Origin: an uncultured Methanobrevibacter sp.
GTDB lineage: Archaea; Methanobacteriota; Methanobacteria; Methanobacteriales; Methanobacteriaceae
NCBI GenBank assembly: GCA_900317865.1
Contig: ONIK01000016.1
Location: forward strand, 1 to 62,101
Direction of reading: 5' to 3'
DNA length: 62,101 nt
A program made the translations under genes and the position numbers. The notes beneath the pieces are model-generated. The model saw only the letters and a list, made by a program, of their open reading frames with translations. It did no database searches and was not told where the DNA came from. This document shows positions 45,134-52,153 of this stretch, piece by piece; within the stretch, counting starts at the first letter, position 1, and every line of letters begins with the position of its first letter.

Positions 45134-45297
45134 TCCCCATCACCATAATCATAAAAGAAAATTATTTTCTTATTAATGCCATCTACAAGGAAATCAAGAT
45201 TATGCTCTTCATGGTCTATCTCAACCACAATATCATAATCCTCACATGAGTATTTTAACAATTCTTTAACTTTCCTTGGTTTTTGAACTTCAGTCAT
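45130..45297 (-). CDS. Small viral protein (55 aa)
   Basis: A 55-residue ORF (MTEVQKPRKVKELLKYSCEDYDIVVEIDHEEHNLDFLVDGINKKIIFFYDYGDGE). Its TGA overlaps the next gene's ATG, and it also begins MTE with the same GATGGGGAATGACTGA-type junction as neighbours. Beta-type C-terminus. Unknown function. Confidence 0.55.
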   Translation of the reverse strand: MTEVQKPRKVKELLKYSCEDYDIVVEIDHEEHNLDFLVDGINKKIIFFYDYGDGE

Positions 45298-45314
45298 TCC
45301 CCATCACCAACTTT

Positions 45315-45503
45315 TTAGAATGGATCCTCTTCAGTATAATGTATAGTTTTTAAATCATACCCTTTTAATGTAAATTCAATCGCTTTTTTATCAGAAAGTA
45401 CCATTCGCTCCATTTCTAATGCTCTTAATTTGTTCTGTATCCGTAATTCTTTTAAAATATCTATTAAGACTTTTTCAAGCCTATCAAATTCTGAATTATT
45501 CAT
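45315..45503 (-). CDS. Small helical viral protein (62 aa)
   Basis: A helical protein (NNSEFDRLEKVLIDILKELRIQNKLRALEMERMVLSDKKAIEFTLKG). The start ATG at 45501-45503 is preferred; longer frames upstream would be out of phase with the overlapping gene. Unknown function. Confidence 0.55.
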   Translation of the reverse strand: MNNSEFDRLEKVLIDILKELRIQNKLRALEMERMVLSDKKAIEFTLKGYDLKTIHYTEEDPF

Positions 45504-45672
45504 CCACATCACACCCAATATTACAATCTCCTCCTGGAACTGATGGTGCGAGATTGTGATAATGTAATGTAACCTCACAACCATCTAAAAATTTCTTTAA
45601 TTCATAGGAATCATCAATGTTATCCCATTTAAGTATTGCAAAACCTGCTTCAATTTCAATAAACTTAATCAT
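45496..45672 (-). CDS. Small viral protein (58 aa)
   Basis: A 58-residue ORF (MIKFIEIEAGFAILKWDNIDDSYELKKFLDGCEVTLHYHNLAPSVPGGDCNIGCDVDE) overlapping both neighbours by a few bases. It is mixed alpha/beta and holds two C-terminal Cys. Unknown function. Confidence 0.55.
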   Translation of the reverse strand: MIKFIEIEAGFAILKWDNIDDSYELKKFLDGCEVTLHYHNLAPSVPGGDCNIGCDVDE

Positions 45673-45848
45673 TCCACATCACCTACATCTTTTTCATCGA
45701 AAGTTGCTTGAATTTTGAATATTATATTTTCAATCAATGTATATTCTGCAAAACTTATCTGCTCATTTTTGAAGAGTGTAGCATATTGTAACAATATAGG
45801 ATTTGTTTTTTGATACATCTCTTCAATCGTAAATCGTTTTTCAGTCAT
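45669..45848 (-). CDS. Small viral protein (59 aa)
   Basis: A 59-residue ORF (MTEKRFTIEEMYQKTNPILLQYATLFKNEQISFAEYTLIENIIFKIQATFDEKDVGDVE) with a strong GGGAGGT ribosome site 6 nt upstream. It has ATGA coupling with the next gene. Unknown function. Confidence 0.6.
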   Translation of the reverse strand: MTEKRFTIEEMYQKTNPILLQYATLFKNEQISFAEYTLIENIIFKIQATFDEKDVGDVE

Positions 45849-46201
45849 TCAAGACCTCCCTTTAAAAACGCGTACCTATCCACATGTTGAAACACATAGG
45901 TCCAAGTAACCCAGGGTTTGCACCTGCTTGTTGTTTGTAATGCTTTTTCTTCCTTGATTTCAGTTAATTCAACATTAAATGTATCTTTGAAATCAGCGAG
46001 AATGTCCTGTATTTCATCTGGAATACGGTCATGAACATTAAGATAAAGTATCGTTTTTGTTTTCCAATCTACACATGTGCAAATATCAACTCCTTTTTCC
46101 TCCCATTTCTCGTCAAATTCATCAACTGCGTCAGATAAATCGCCATAACATTGAATTAGATTTCTTTTTGCTTTTATTGTATCCATTAGTAAATCTGTCA
46201 T
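45845..46201 (-). CDS. Viral protein of unknown function (118 aa)
   Basis: 118 residues, alpha/beta (KAKRNLIQCYGDLSDAVDEFDEKWEEKGVDICTCVDWKTKTILYLNVHDRIPDEIQDILADFKDTF). It has a CTC Cys motif. It is the first gene after the repeat-bearing gap at 46202-46416. Unknown function. Confidence 0.55.
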   Translation of the reverse strand: MTDLLMDTIKAKRNLIQCYGDLSDAVDEFDEKWEEKGVDICTCVDWKTKTILYLNVHDRIPDEIQDILADFKDTFNVELTEIKEEKALQTTSRCKPWVTWTYVFQHVDRYAFLKGGLE

Positions 46202-46416
46202 TTTTTAATCAACTCTTCAATAAATATTAACATTGTTATATTTTATCATTTATTTTTAAAGGAATTATAATAATATAATATAATAATATAATAATAATCG
46301 CCTCTTTAGATGTAATACAAAAATGTATTACAAATAAACGAAGAACAATAAGAAAAATGTAATACAGTAATGCAATACAGTATTACAACATCCCCCAAGT
46401 GCCTCGCAGAAATGTA
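46202..46416. promoter_or_regulatory. AT-rich, repeat-bearing gap: promoter and possible replication origin
   Basis: 215 bp. The first ~100 bp is almost pure A/T (about 46225-46297), followed by a set of TGTATTACA/TGTAATACA repeats. An AT-rich melt region beside repeated binding sites is the usual layout of a virus origin; an operator cluster with a promoter for the gene at 46201 is the alternative. Confidence 0.5.
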
Positions 46417-46434
46417 TTACAAATCTGTATTACA
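46311..46434. repeat. Six TGTATTACA/TGTAATACA half sites forming three dyads
   Basis: Dyad 1 is TGTAATACA at 46311-46319 and TGTATTACA at 46324-46332 (4-bp gap). Dyad 2 uses TGTAATAC at 46358-46365 and GTATTACA at 46380-46387. Further TGTATTACA copies lie at 46413-46421 and 46426-46434, inside the last codons of the RHH-like gene. Evenly repeated dyads next to a DNA-binding protein gene suggest its binding sites. Confidence 0.75.
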
Positions 46435-46893
46435 TAATTTTTTCAAATAATCTTTCACCAACCTCAAATATTTAGATCCATCATAACCACACTCACGAGC
46501 ATGACCAAACACTGCCTTCTGAGCATAATCAGAATCAATAACCATCAAACTATCACTACCTCGAGAATTAAATAACTCCCGAGCATAATCCTTAGCAGAC
46601 TCATTAATCAAACTATCCAAAGTCTCTTTATCCAACCTCCTAGGATTAATAATCCTGATACGATTATTAATAGCTAACAAATGAGCTTTCTTATCATGAA
46701 TTTCTTTTTCTAAATTACCAATATCTAATTCTAATTCTCCTTTTTGATACTCTAAAAGATTGATTTCCTTATACAATTTATCACACCCAATCTCAAAGAT
46801 TTCAGCATAACTATAAGGAATCTTCTTTGCTTTACGTTTAACACTAGGATGAACACGCATAGTCAAAACTTCATCTTTAGTAAATTGACCCAT
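46417..46893 (-). CDS. RHH-like DNA-binding coiled-coil protein
   Basis: 158 residues. The N-terminal TMRVHPSVKRKAKKIPYSYAEIFEIGCDKLYKE (about 11-43) has the strand-helix-helix pattern of a ribbon-helix-helix domain. A coiled coil follows (LEYQKGELELDIGNLEKEIHDKKAHLLAINNRI, 47-79), then a helical C-terminal domain. The gene ends inside a set of TGTATTACA repeats, so it probably binds them as a repressor or an origin/partition protein. It sits 2 nt after the HNH gene. Confidence 0.6.
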   Translation of the reverse strand: MGQFTKDEVLTMRVHPSVKRKAKKIPYSYAEIFEIGCDKLYKEINLLEYQKGELELDIGNLEKEIHDKKAHLLAINNRIRIINPRRLDKETLDSLINESAKDYARELFNSRGSDSLMVIDSDYAQKAVFGHARECGYDGSKYLRLVKDYLKKLCNTDL

Positions 46894-46895
46894 GT

Positions 46896-47516
46896 TTATT
46901 CCCCCCTTAGCTTATCTTTAACCATATTCAACTCAGTAAAATCCCCTTTACCCAGATTACACTGCGCACATAACGTTTGCAAATTATCTAAATCATTAGT
47001 TCCACCTTTACTAACAGGCATAATATGATCAACATGCAATTTCACACCATCCTCAATGGTAGCACCACATAATTGACAAGTAGAATTATCTCTATCTAAA
47101 ACCTGTACTCTGAGTCTTTTTGAAATTGGTATTCTTTGTGGCATATCATTTTTAGATTTAACTATATCTGTCCAGATTATACCTAGAGAACAATTAACGT
47201 TTGGAATATCGATAGCCGGCATAATACCAAACCACCATGTTTTATAAGCCATAAGCTCTTTCTTTAAGGTTAAATTCACCCCATTATCGTAACTCCAGTC
47301 ACCGTAAGGAGAAAACTGTAATATGGCTTCTTTAACCACATAACCATCAAAAGTACCTTCCATTTCAATAAGAGAATATACCTCCTTAACTAATCTTGAG
47401 TTTTTAATAGATTTATTAAGGTCAAGCACATATCTTCGGCTGTCTGGTTTGTCAGTTGTACCAATTATCTCTTGAAGTCCTTCAAATTGAAATCTTTCGT
47501 TTAAGTAATCGCTCAT
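46896..47516 (-). CDS. HNH-family endonuclease-like protein
   Basis: 206 residues. The C-terminal domain has the full HNH pattern: CQLCGATIEDGVKLHVDHIMPVSKGGTNDLDNLQTLCAQCNLGKGD, with two Cys pairs and the catalytic HVDHI. The N-terminal ~130 residues are unrelated to known homing enzymes I can name. Viral HNH proteins often nick at packaging or replication; here it is encoded among early genes. Active-site residues are intact. Confidence 0.75.
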   Translation of the reverse strand: MSDYLNERFQFEGLQEIIGTTDKPDSRRYVLDLNKSIKNSRLVKEVYSLIEMEGTFDGYVVKEAILQFSPYGDWSYDNGVNLTLKKELMAYKTWWFGIMPAIDIPNVNCSLGIIWTDIVKSKNDMPQRIPISKRLRVQVLDRDNSTCQLCGATIEDGVKLHVDHIMPVSKGGTNDLDNLQTLCAQCNLGKGDFTELNMVKDKLRGE

Positions 47517-47766
47517 ACCTTAACCTCCCAAAAGATATGCTTTAACTCAATCATGATAGCAAATCTATCATCATCAATAAGTCCATCCATCCAAAAATCA
47601 ACCTTAACATCAATATCGTATAAGCAGCATCCTCTTCAACATAATCAACATTATTTTTAAGTTCATCGGGAAGATGATCAATAATCCGTTTCACCAGCGC
47701 ATCATATGCTCCTTGAAATAGCTGAAGATGATTATAAGCATGACTTATCCTTCTTTCTATTATCAT
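47513..47766 (-). CDS. Small early protein, probably interrupted by a frameshift
   Basis: The open frame from 47766 encodes 71 residues, but its last ~25 (ILMLRLIFGWMDLLMMIDLLS) look unnatural. In another frame the same DNA reads LYDIDVKVDFWMDGLIDDDRFAIMIELKHIFWEVKV and ends with a TGA that overlaps the next ATG (ATGA at 47513-47516), the coupling seen throughout this operon. A -1 step near a TATAC at about 47618 would join them. Mutation, sequencing error or programmed shifting are all possible. N-terminus helical (ERRISHAYNHLQLFQGAYDALVKRIID). Unknown function. Confidence 0.5.
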
Positions 47767-47990
47767 GCTGTCACCTCTTCACAGAATAAAATAGTATCCG
47801 TAATATTTTCAGATGCAGCACATACCTTCATATGCTTGCAGAACCTATGCCTATAGAAATGGTCAGCACAGGTACACATCCACCCGTCCCAATCATGAGC
47901 TACAATATGAGTTTCACCGTTGGATCCAGTGACTTCCCATAAGTCACCATCCACACCAGTGACATGTGAAATAATAGTTGGAGTGCTCAT
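47763..47990 (-). CDS. SWIM zinc-finger protein
   Basis: 75 residues: EVTGSNGETHIVAHDWDGWMCTCADHFYRHRFCKHMKVCAASEN. The CxCx(n)CxH arrangement (MCTCADHFYRHRFCKH) is the SWIM finger, often found near recombination proteins. It lies directly after the ERF-like gene, so a recombination helper is likely. ATGA-type overlap (4 nt) with the next gene. Confidence 0.8.
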   Translation of the reverse strand: MSTPTIISHVTGVDGDLWEVTGSNGETHIVAHDWDGWMCTCADHFYRHRFCKHMKVCAASENITDTILFCEEVTA

Positions 47991-47991
47991 C

Positions 47992-48660
47992 TTATGAGCC
48001 TCCTTTATCTCTTTTTTTGAAATAATCTATTATTTCTCTGCGTTCACTAACACTAAAATTCCTGCTTTTAAGAACTTGTCTTTTAATCGCTTTAAAATCT
48101 ATATCTTTATCAGATACTCCTTTTTTCTTTAATGTTTTTTCCGCTTCAACAACTAACATAGGAACATTAATATTACTACTTACTTTTTCAGCTTTCTGTT
48201 CTGGTCTATCCGATGTTGTTTCATTGTTATCTGAGCTAGCCGTATTCGTATCAAATAAACCAGAATCAACCATATCCTTATCAGATAAGGCTGGAAATGC
48301 TAATTTTAAAAGATACCTTTGCAAGTAAGTGATATCAGCACCGACTGCTTGAATAATCTGATTATTCGGATTCTTTTCAGGAGCAATTACCTCCGGGATT
48401 TCAATCCTGTATGGAAGATATTGTTTTTCATCCTCCAAATCAACTATTTTCAAAATAGCAACACCTTCAACAAATGGAAAATCAACATCCAATCCTCTTT
48501 TATAACATTCACTAAGAACAGGTGGTAAAATATCAATTAACTCATAATATCTGAATTTTTTATGTTTGTTAAAACCAGTTTTTTTTATTTTCATTCCCAT
48601 AAGCGCCTTGTTTACTTCAACTTTTCTTTGGCGAACACTACTCACAGGCATCACCCCCAT
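47992..48660 (-). CDS. ERF-family single-strand annealing protein
   Basis: 222 residues. The N-terminal core (VEVNKALMGMKIKKTGFNKHKKFRYYELIDILPPVLSECYKRGLDVDFPFVEGVAILKIVDLE, then GADITYLQRYLLKLAFPALSDKDMVDS) matches the ERF recombinase fold, and the C-terminal third is a disordered linker plus helices. ERF anneals single strands during virus recombination. The ATG at 48660 gives the full frame; a GTG at 48645 with GGTGAT 4 nt before it is also possible, because it overlaps the end of the next gene less. Confidence 0.75.
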   Translation of the reverse strand: MGVMPVSSVRQRKVEVNKALMGMKIKKTGFNKHKKFRYYELIDILPPVLSECYKRGLDVDFPFVEGVAILKIVDLEDEKQYLPYRIEIPEVIAPEKNPNNQIIQAVGADITYLQRYLLKLAFPALSDKDMVDSGLFDTNTASSDNNETTSDRPEQKAEKVSSNINVPMLVVEAEKTLKKKGVSDKDIDFKAIKRQVLKSRNFSVSERREIIDYFKKRDKGGS

Positions 48661-48781
48661 TTGGGCATCGACCGTAATAATACTGACAGTTTTCTACATA
48701 TTTGCATGATCCACAGGCACTATGTTCAATGTCGAAATCTAGGCTGTGGTTTGCTATGTATTCATCACGATACCAACTCAT
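48638..48781 (-). CDS. Small Cys-rich protein (47 aa)
   Basis: A 47-residue ORF (MSWYRDEYIANHSLDFDIEHSACGSCKYVENCQYYYGRCPNGGDACE) with five Cys in a metal-site-like spacing (CGSC, C, C, C). It overlaps both neighbours by a few bases. Possibly a small iron-sulfur or zinc protein of the recombination cluster. Unknown function. Confidence 0.6.
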   Translation of the reverse strand: MSWYRDEYIANHSLDFDIEHSACGSCKYVENCQYYYGRCPNGGDACE

Positions 48782-49062
48782 AATAAACCACCACCATAAA
48801 ATAAGATAATCTGGTTCAGGTGCTCATACTGGTTTGCTTCAGTACTGAACATATGTATATGTCCAGTTGCTGCTGCATAGCCCATCATAAAAATTAAAAT
48901 TCCACAGCAAACTGCAATAATCACTATTCCTATTGCAGTTTTATTACATACCCATAGGTCTTCAAGTTCATCAAAAATCGTCCATACCCTATGTGTAGGT
49001 TCAACTGGAGTCAATGGATATTTAGCTTGATTAACTTTTCTTTTAAAAAAAGAAGGAATCAT
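48778..49062 (-). CDS. Single-pass membrane protein (94 aa)
   Basis: 94 residues with one strong hydrophobic helix (AIGIVIIAVCCGILIFMMGYAAATG, about 43-67) and a cytosolic N-terminus with basic residues. Early-expressed membrane proteins of viruses can block superinfection; no evidence is available here. ATGA overlap with its neighbour. Confidence 0.55.
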   Translation of the reverse strand: MIPSFFKRKVNQAKYPLTPVEPTHRVWTIFDELEDLWVCNKTAIGIVIIAVCCGILIFMMGYAAATGHIHMFSTEANQYEHLNQIILFYGGGLL

Positions 49063-49406
49063 AATCCCCCCTCCTTCATACGATGGAACTTTTTAACCGC
49101 CTTCACTATATCAGATGCCTTGTAATCATAGACAAAAATAATAGCCGCTTGCATACTGCCTTCAGCTTCCACTTCAACAGATATTCTTTGACGGAATAAC
49201 TGTTCAACAATCACCCCAACATCCATTCTTGGGACGACCCAAGCATCATGTTCTTTGCGGTCACAACCTAAACGGGTAGTAGTGACAATCACATGATACC
49301 CTTTTTTGAATAATATGCGTTCAATTTCTTTTGTTTCATCAACAGTCCAAAAAGGATGAGATGGAAGAGTTAATTTTTCTTCTCTAGTCATATACGGTCT
49401 ACTCAT
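49059..49406 (-). CDS. Viral protein of unknown function (115 aa)
   Basis: About 115 residues (MSRPYMTREEKLTLPSHPFWTVDETKEIERILFKKGYHVIVTTTRLGCDRKEHDAWVVPRMDVGVIVEQLFRQRISVEVEAEGSMQAAIIFVYD), an alpha/beta fold. The start is ATG 49404-49406, coupled by ATGA with the upstream gene; longer frames upstream lack support. Unknown function. Confidence 0.55.
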   Translation of the reverse strand: MSRPYMTREEKLTLPSHPFWTVDETKEIERILFKKGYHVIVTTTRLGCDRKEHDAWVVPRMDVGVIVEQLFRQRISVEVEAEGSMQAAIIFVYDYKASDIVKAVKKFHRMKEGGL

Positions 49407-49849
49407 AAAGGCATCACCACCTCTTCCAAGAAGTTCGGTGCATCCATAATGCAACCTATGATTTTATGAGAACTCATAGATTGATTACAATAATCTTTTA
49501 CCTTAGAATAAACTTTATCCTGCTCTTCATCAGACAATACATCCATGAAACTATAAAACTTAAAAGCAGCATAATACTGTTCTAAAGTACCATTTTCAGC
49601 TGCTTTTTTCTTCTGAATGGTCCAAAACACGTCAAAGGCTTTCTCATGCAACTCTTCTAAGAGTTGTATGTCGTGTAAGCTGCATTTTTCGATAGGTAAA
49701 ACCCCATAGTTACGTGGTAGAATATCATAGTATCCTGACCTATCCATGTCAGCTGCCATTTTTTGCTGTAGGGTCTCTTTTTTGTGAGTAACACCATTGT
49801 AGATTGATTCTAGTTGTGGTATTCTCAACTTTTCAAAGGAAGTGTTCAT
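49403..49849 (-). CDS. Viral protein of unknown function (148 aa, helical)
   Basis: 148 residues, nearly all helical (FEKLRIPQLESIYNGVTHKKETLQQKMAADMDRSGYYDILPRN..., ...LSDEEQDKVYSKVKDYCNQSMSSHKIIG). Coupled at both ends with 4-nt overlaps. Unknown function. Confidence 0.55.
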   Translation of the reverse strand: MNTSFEKLRIPQLESIYNGVTHKKETLQQKMAADMDRSGYYDILPRNYGVLPIEKCSLHDIQLLEELHEKAFDVFWTIQKKKAAENGTLEQYYAAFKFYSFMDVLSDEEQDKVYSKVKDYCNQSMSSHKIIGCIMDAPNFLEEVVMPL

Positions 49850-50049
49850 GAGAACACCTCCAAGTTTACAGCACCAGTTTTAGCATCAGTTACAGTGTAT
49901 TGTTTGAAAAGTTCTCCAGGTTGAAGATCATCTAAAACCATGTACCCTGAAAGTTCATGTTTAATATCTTCAATATTATCTGCTGTGAAGACTACTTCAC
50001 GGAGTACACCAGGTACAACTTCTTTGCTGATTTCATAGCGTCCGTTCAT
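49846..50049 (-). CDS. Small viral protein (67 aa)
   Basis: 67 residues, beta-type (MNGRYEISKEVVPGVLREVVFTADNIEDIKHELSGYMVLDDLQPGELFKQYTVTDAKTGAVNLEVFS). Second gene of the early operon, coupled by 4-nt overlaps. Unknown function. Confidence 0.6.
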   Translation of the reverse strand: MNGRYEISKEVVPGVLREVVFTADNIEDIKHELSGYMVLDDLQPGELFKQYTVTDAKTGAVNLEVFS

Positions 50050-50177
50050 TCGGAATCAACTCCTATTTTTGGGAGGTTGTCCGCAATTTCGAAGTATTTT
50101 ATTACTATTCTGTCTTTTTCTTCATTTGTGAGATTATTAAGAATCTCCTCTTTTTTAGAGTCATCAAACTTAGTCAT
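50046..50177 (-). CDS. First gene of the early operon (43 aa)
   Basis: A 43-residue helical ORF (MTKFDDSKKEEILNNLTNEEKDRIVIKYFEIADNLPKIGVDSE), the first gene after the divergent control region. It ends with the TGA of an ATGA overlap. An in-frame start with a weak ribosome site. Unknown function; could be an early regulator. Confidence 0.6.
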   Translation of the reverse strand: MTKFDDSKKEEILNNLTNEEKDRIVIKYFEIADNLPKIGVDSE

Positions 50178-50211
50178 TTTAATCTTTCCATTAGATTTTT
50201 TTAAGAATTAA

Positions 50212-50231
50212 TTAAGAGCTGCCACTCTTAA
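50212..50231 (-). promoter_or_regulatory. Leader hairpin with CTGCCA loop (copy 1)
   Basis: TTAAGAG (50212-50218), loop CTGCCA, CTCTTAA (50225-50231). It lies 35 nt upstream of the first early gene. A second hairpin with the same loop but a different stem is at 50754-50769, so loop identity with covarying stems points to a conserved RNA element. Confidence 0.5.
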
Positions 50232-50264
50232 AAAAAATTCTTGTTATTTATTAGTATGAATTAA

Positions 50265-50318
50265 CTAATATATAAAGGTTACTTTTTAGGTTTCTTTTAA
50301 AAAAGTAATCTTTATTAC
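50265..50318. promoter_or_regulatory. Divergent early promoter with operator dyads
   Basis: A TATA-like TATATAAAGG (about 50268-50277), symmetric enough to serve both strands, followed by a 14-bp dyad: AAAGGTTACTTTTT (50274-50287) and AAAAAGTAATCTTT (50300-50313), one mismatch. A further GTAAT/ATTAC pair is at 50305-50318. The dyad overlaps the expected start site, so a repressor bound there would control the early operon, the AbrB-type gene, or both. A second TATA-like stretch lies at 50323-50334. Confidence 0.55.
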
Positions 50319-50369
50319 TACCTTTTTATAAATATTAATATAAGTAAACATAGATAGGAGGTTATGTTA

Positions 50370-50543
50370 ATGTTTAATTATACATCGAAAATCAATTATG
50401 CGAACCCAAAAACCAACTCCCTTCGTGTGGGTTTACCTAAAGAAATTGTAAAACTTTTAAAAGTAGAAGCAGGTGACGTAATGGATTGGCAAGTGGATGT
50501 CACAGATGGTGAAATAACAGTAATAGCTAAAAAATTAGAATAA
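50370..50543 (+). CDS. AbrB/SpoVT-type transcription regulator
   Basis: 57 residues: SLRVGLPKEIVKLLKVEAGDVMDWQVDVTDGEITVIAKKLE is the swapped-hairpin SpoVT-AbrB DNA-binding fold (dimer). AGGAGGT sits 7 nt before the ATG at 50370; an in-frame ATG at 50364 is too close to that site. It is the only clear plus-strand gene in the prophage and is divergent from the early operon with operator dyads between, so it is the best candidate for the lysogeny switch, though no CI-type repressor is seen. Confidence 0.8.
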   Translation: MFNYTSKINYANPKTNSLRVGLPKEIVKLLKVEAGDVMDWQVDVTDGEITVIAKKLE

Positions 50544-50745
50544 CCTTCTTTTATTATTTTTTTAAATTTTAAAACTCTTTTTTTGACGATAGCATTCGCT
50601 AATATATGGTATGGTACAACCTCTACCTGAGGACTATCAAAATTATTAAACAATAATTTTAAATAGTTTTTACATCTTACATTATAATAGGTTATGAATC
50701 TTTCCATTAGTATCTCTCTTGAGATTTCTAATTTTTTTATAACCT

Positions 50746-50780
50746 AGTGGGTGAGAAGCTGCCACTTCTACGACCCCACT
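50746..50780. ncRNA. Compound hairpin with CTGCCA loop (copy 2)
   Basis: An outer stem AGTGGG/CCCACT (50746-50751 and 50775-50780) and inner stem AGAAG-CTGCCA-CTTCT (50754-50769). The loop is identical to copy 1 at 50212-50231 although the stem sequence differs, which is a covariation signature. It follows the AbrB-type gene and could be its terminator or a separate RNA. Confidence 0.4.
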
Positions 50781-50908
50781 TTAATTATAAAAAATCAATT
50801 CTTTTTCTTATTTATTATTTTATCTTATAAAGCATATAAATATTTCTATTCATTAAATAACCACATAAATAAGCATTTGTTTAATAAAATAAAATAAAAT
50901 ATGGTTAA

Positions 50909-50963
50909 TTGTTCACCACTAAAAAATGAAACACAATGTGTTTAGGAAATTAGTGTTCAACAA
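50909..50963. terminator. Imperfect dyad after the integrase gene
   Basis: Arms TTGTTCACCACTAA (50909-50922) and TTAGTGTTCAACAA (50950-50963) pair with two mismatches and enclose a perfect AAACACA/TGTGTTT palindrome. It starts 12 nt after the integrase stop on the transcribed strand, so termination or processing is likely. Confidence 0.4.
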
Positions 50964-50974
50964 AAAACATGATT

Positions 50975-52153
50975 TTATAGTAGTTTGTTAATTTTACTAA
51001 TTAACTCATCACCCAGACCATCATAAATAATACGCTCCAAATTATCCTGCCTGGACCTAATATCATTAAGCTCACTTTTCAAAGTATCATTCTCACTTTG
51101 TAAATTTTCATTCTCTTCAACAGCAACATCCAACTTCGTACGTACTTTATTAATATCCTCAACCACCAAATAAGGTAAACACTTAATATACTCTTCTTTT
51201 AACACTTCTGGTTTAATTCGTATATATGATTCATGTGCAACACCAGGAACTTTACGACCTTCCAACAAATTAATCTTATCTAAACCCATACCCGCTTCAG
51301 CTAATTGCGTAGCATGATAACGTCTCAACATATGAGGAGCAAAACGTGAATAAGTTCCAGCTTTACCTAAGCCTAATTGATCATTAACTTCTTTAAAAAT
51401 TTTATTTAAATACCTATCCTGAATTTTAAAAAGTTTATTATTCTTATTGAAATCATCTGTTCTACTGTATAAGTAATTATTAATAGATTCAACAGCCTCA
51501 GGACTGCAAAAAGTATAAAAATTTTGATTAGTTTTTTGTCTTTTCAAATAAAAAGTAGGTATAATATCTATTTCAGAATCATTCATCTTCTCAATAGCTG
51601 TGAAAATATCATTACTATGGTGAAATTCTTTTGTAAATTTAAGATAATCTTTTATAGTGATTTTTAATGTATCTACTCGGCTAACTCCACTGCTTGACAT
51701 GAATAATGTTATTGCTTTTAGTAAAGGATTTTTGATTTCAATAATATGTTTTAATAATTCACGATCAGGTAATTCATTAGGCAATATGGGTGTTGGTTTT
51801 TTCACATTAGCCATACTGAAATAAGGTAGTCGTGGAATATTTATTTCAAAATGACGGAAAATACTTAATACTGCTGTTAAGTATAATTCTGCTGTTTTTT
51901 TCATGTATTTTTCAAATAAGTATCTTCTGTAATCTATTAATATTGGTCTTAATGTACTATTTTTCCAGTTGATATTTTGTGTTTCTTCTGCATCAGCAAT
52001 GTTTAGTAATTCAGGTAGTGTTTTTCCAGTGTATTTTTCAAAGTGTGTTATGCCTCTTGTATAATTTGTTATTGTACTTTCACTGCTGTTTCTTTCATAA
52101 AAAAATTGGGATAGTATTTGGTCTGTGGTTTTCATGAATTTCATATCTATCAT
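50975..52153 (-). CDS. int: Tyrosine recombinase (integrase)
   Basis: 392 residues. The core-binding helical domain (1-115) is followed by the catalytic domain with Arg159 (SSGVSRVDTLKI), HxxR (PHMLRRYHATQ: His274, Arg277), His307 and Tyr310 (AHESYIRI). The C-terminal 60 residues form a coiled coil (RTKLDVAVEENENLQSENDTLKSELNDIR), an unusual extension. It is the last viral gene before the right boundary, the normal place next to attP. Intact, so excision is possible. Confidence 0.92.
   Translation of the reverse strand: MIDMKFMKTTDQILSQFFYERNSSESTITNYTRGITHFEKYTGKTLPELLNIADAEETQNINWKNSTLRPILIDYRRYLFEKYMKKTAELYLTAVLSIFRHFEINIPRLPYFSMANVKKPTPILPNELPDRELLKHIIEIKNPLLKAITLFMSSSGVSRVDTLKITIKDYLKFTKEFHHSNDIFTAIEKMNDSEIDIIPTFYLKRQKTNQNFYTFCSPEAVESINNYLYSRTDDFNKNNKLFKIQDRYLNKIFKEVNDQLGLGKAGTYSRFAPHMLRRYHATQLAEAGMGLDKINLLEGRKVPGVAHESYIRIKPEVLKEEYIKCLPYLVVEDINKVRTKLDVAVEENENLQSENDTLKSELNDIRSRQDNLERIIYDGLGDELISKINKLL

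Larger units (their letters stand above)
50544..50974. other. 430-bp noncoding region between the AbrB-type gene and integrase
   Basis: No credible gene. It holds several hairpins: a 9-bp hairpin at 50639-50660, a compound CTGCCA hairpin at 50746-50780, a short stem near 50711-50726 and a large imperfect dyad at 50909-50963 just after the integrase stop. Such density of structure suggests a small RNA or terminators for the two facing transcripts. Confidence 0.5.

Noticed and set aside
50396..50707. 103-residue minus-strand ORF opposite the AbrB-type gene
   Set aside because: It is the antisense shadow of a well-supported regulator gene and has no ribosome site.
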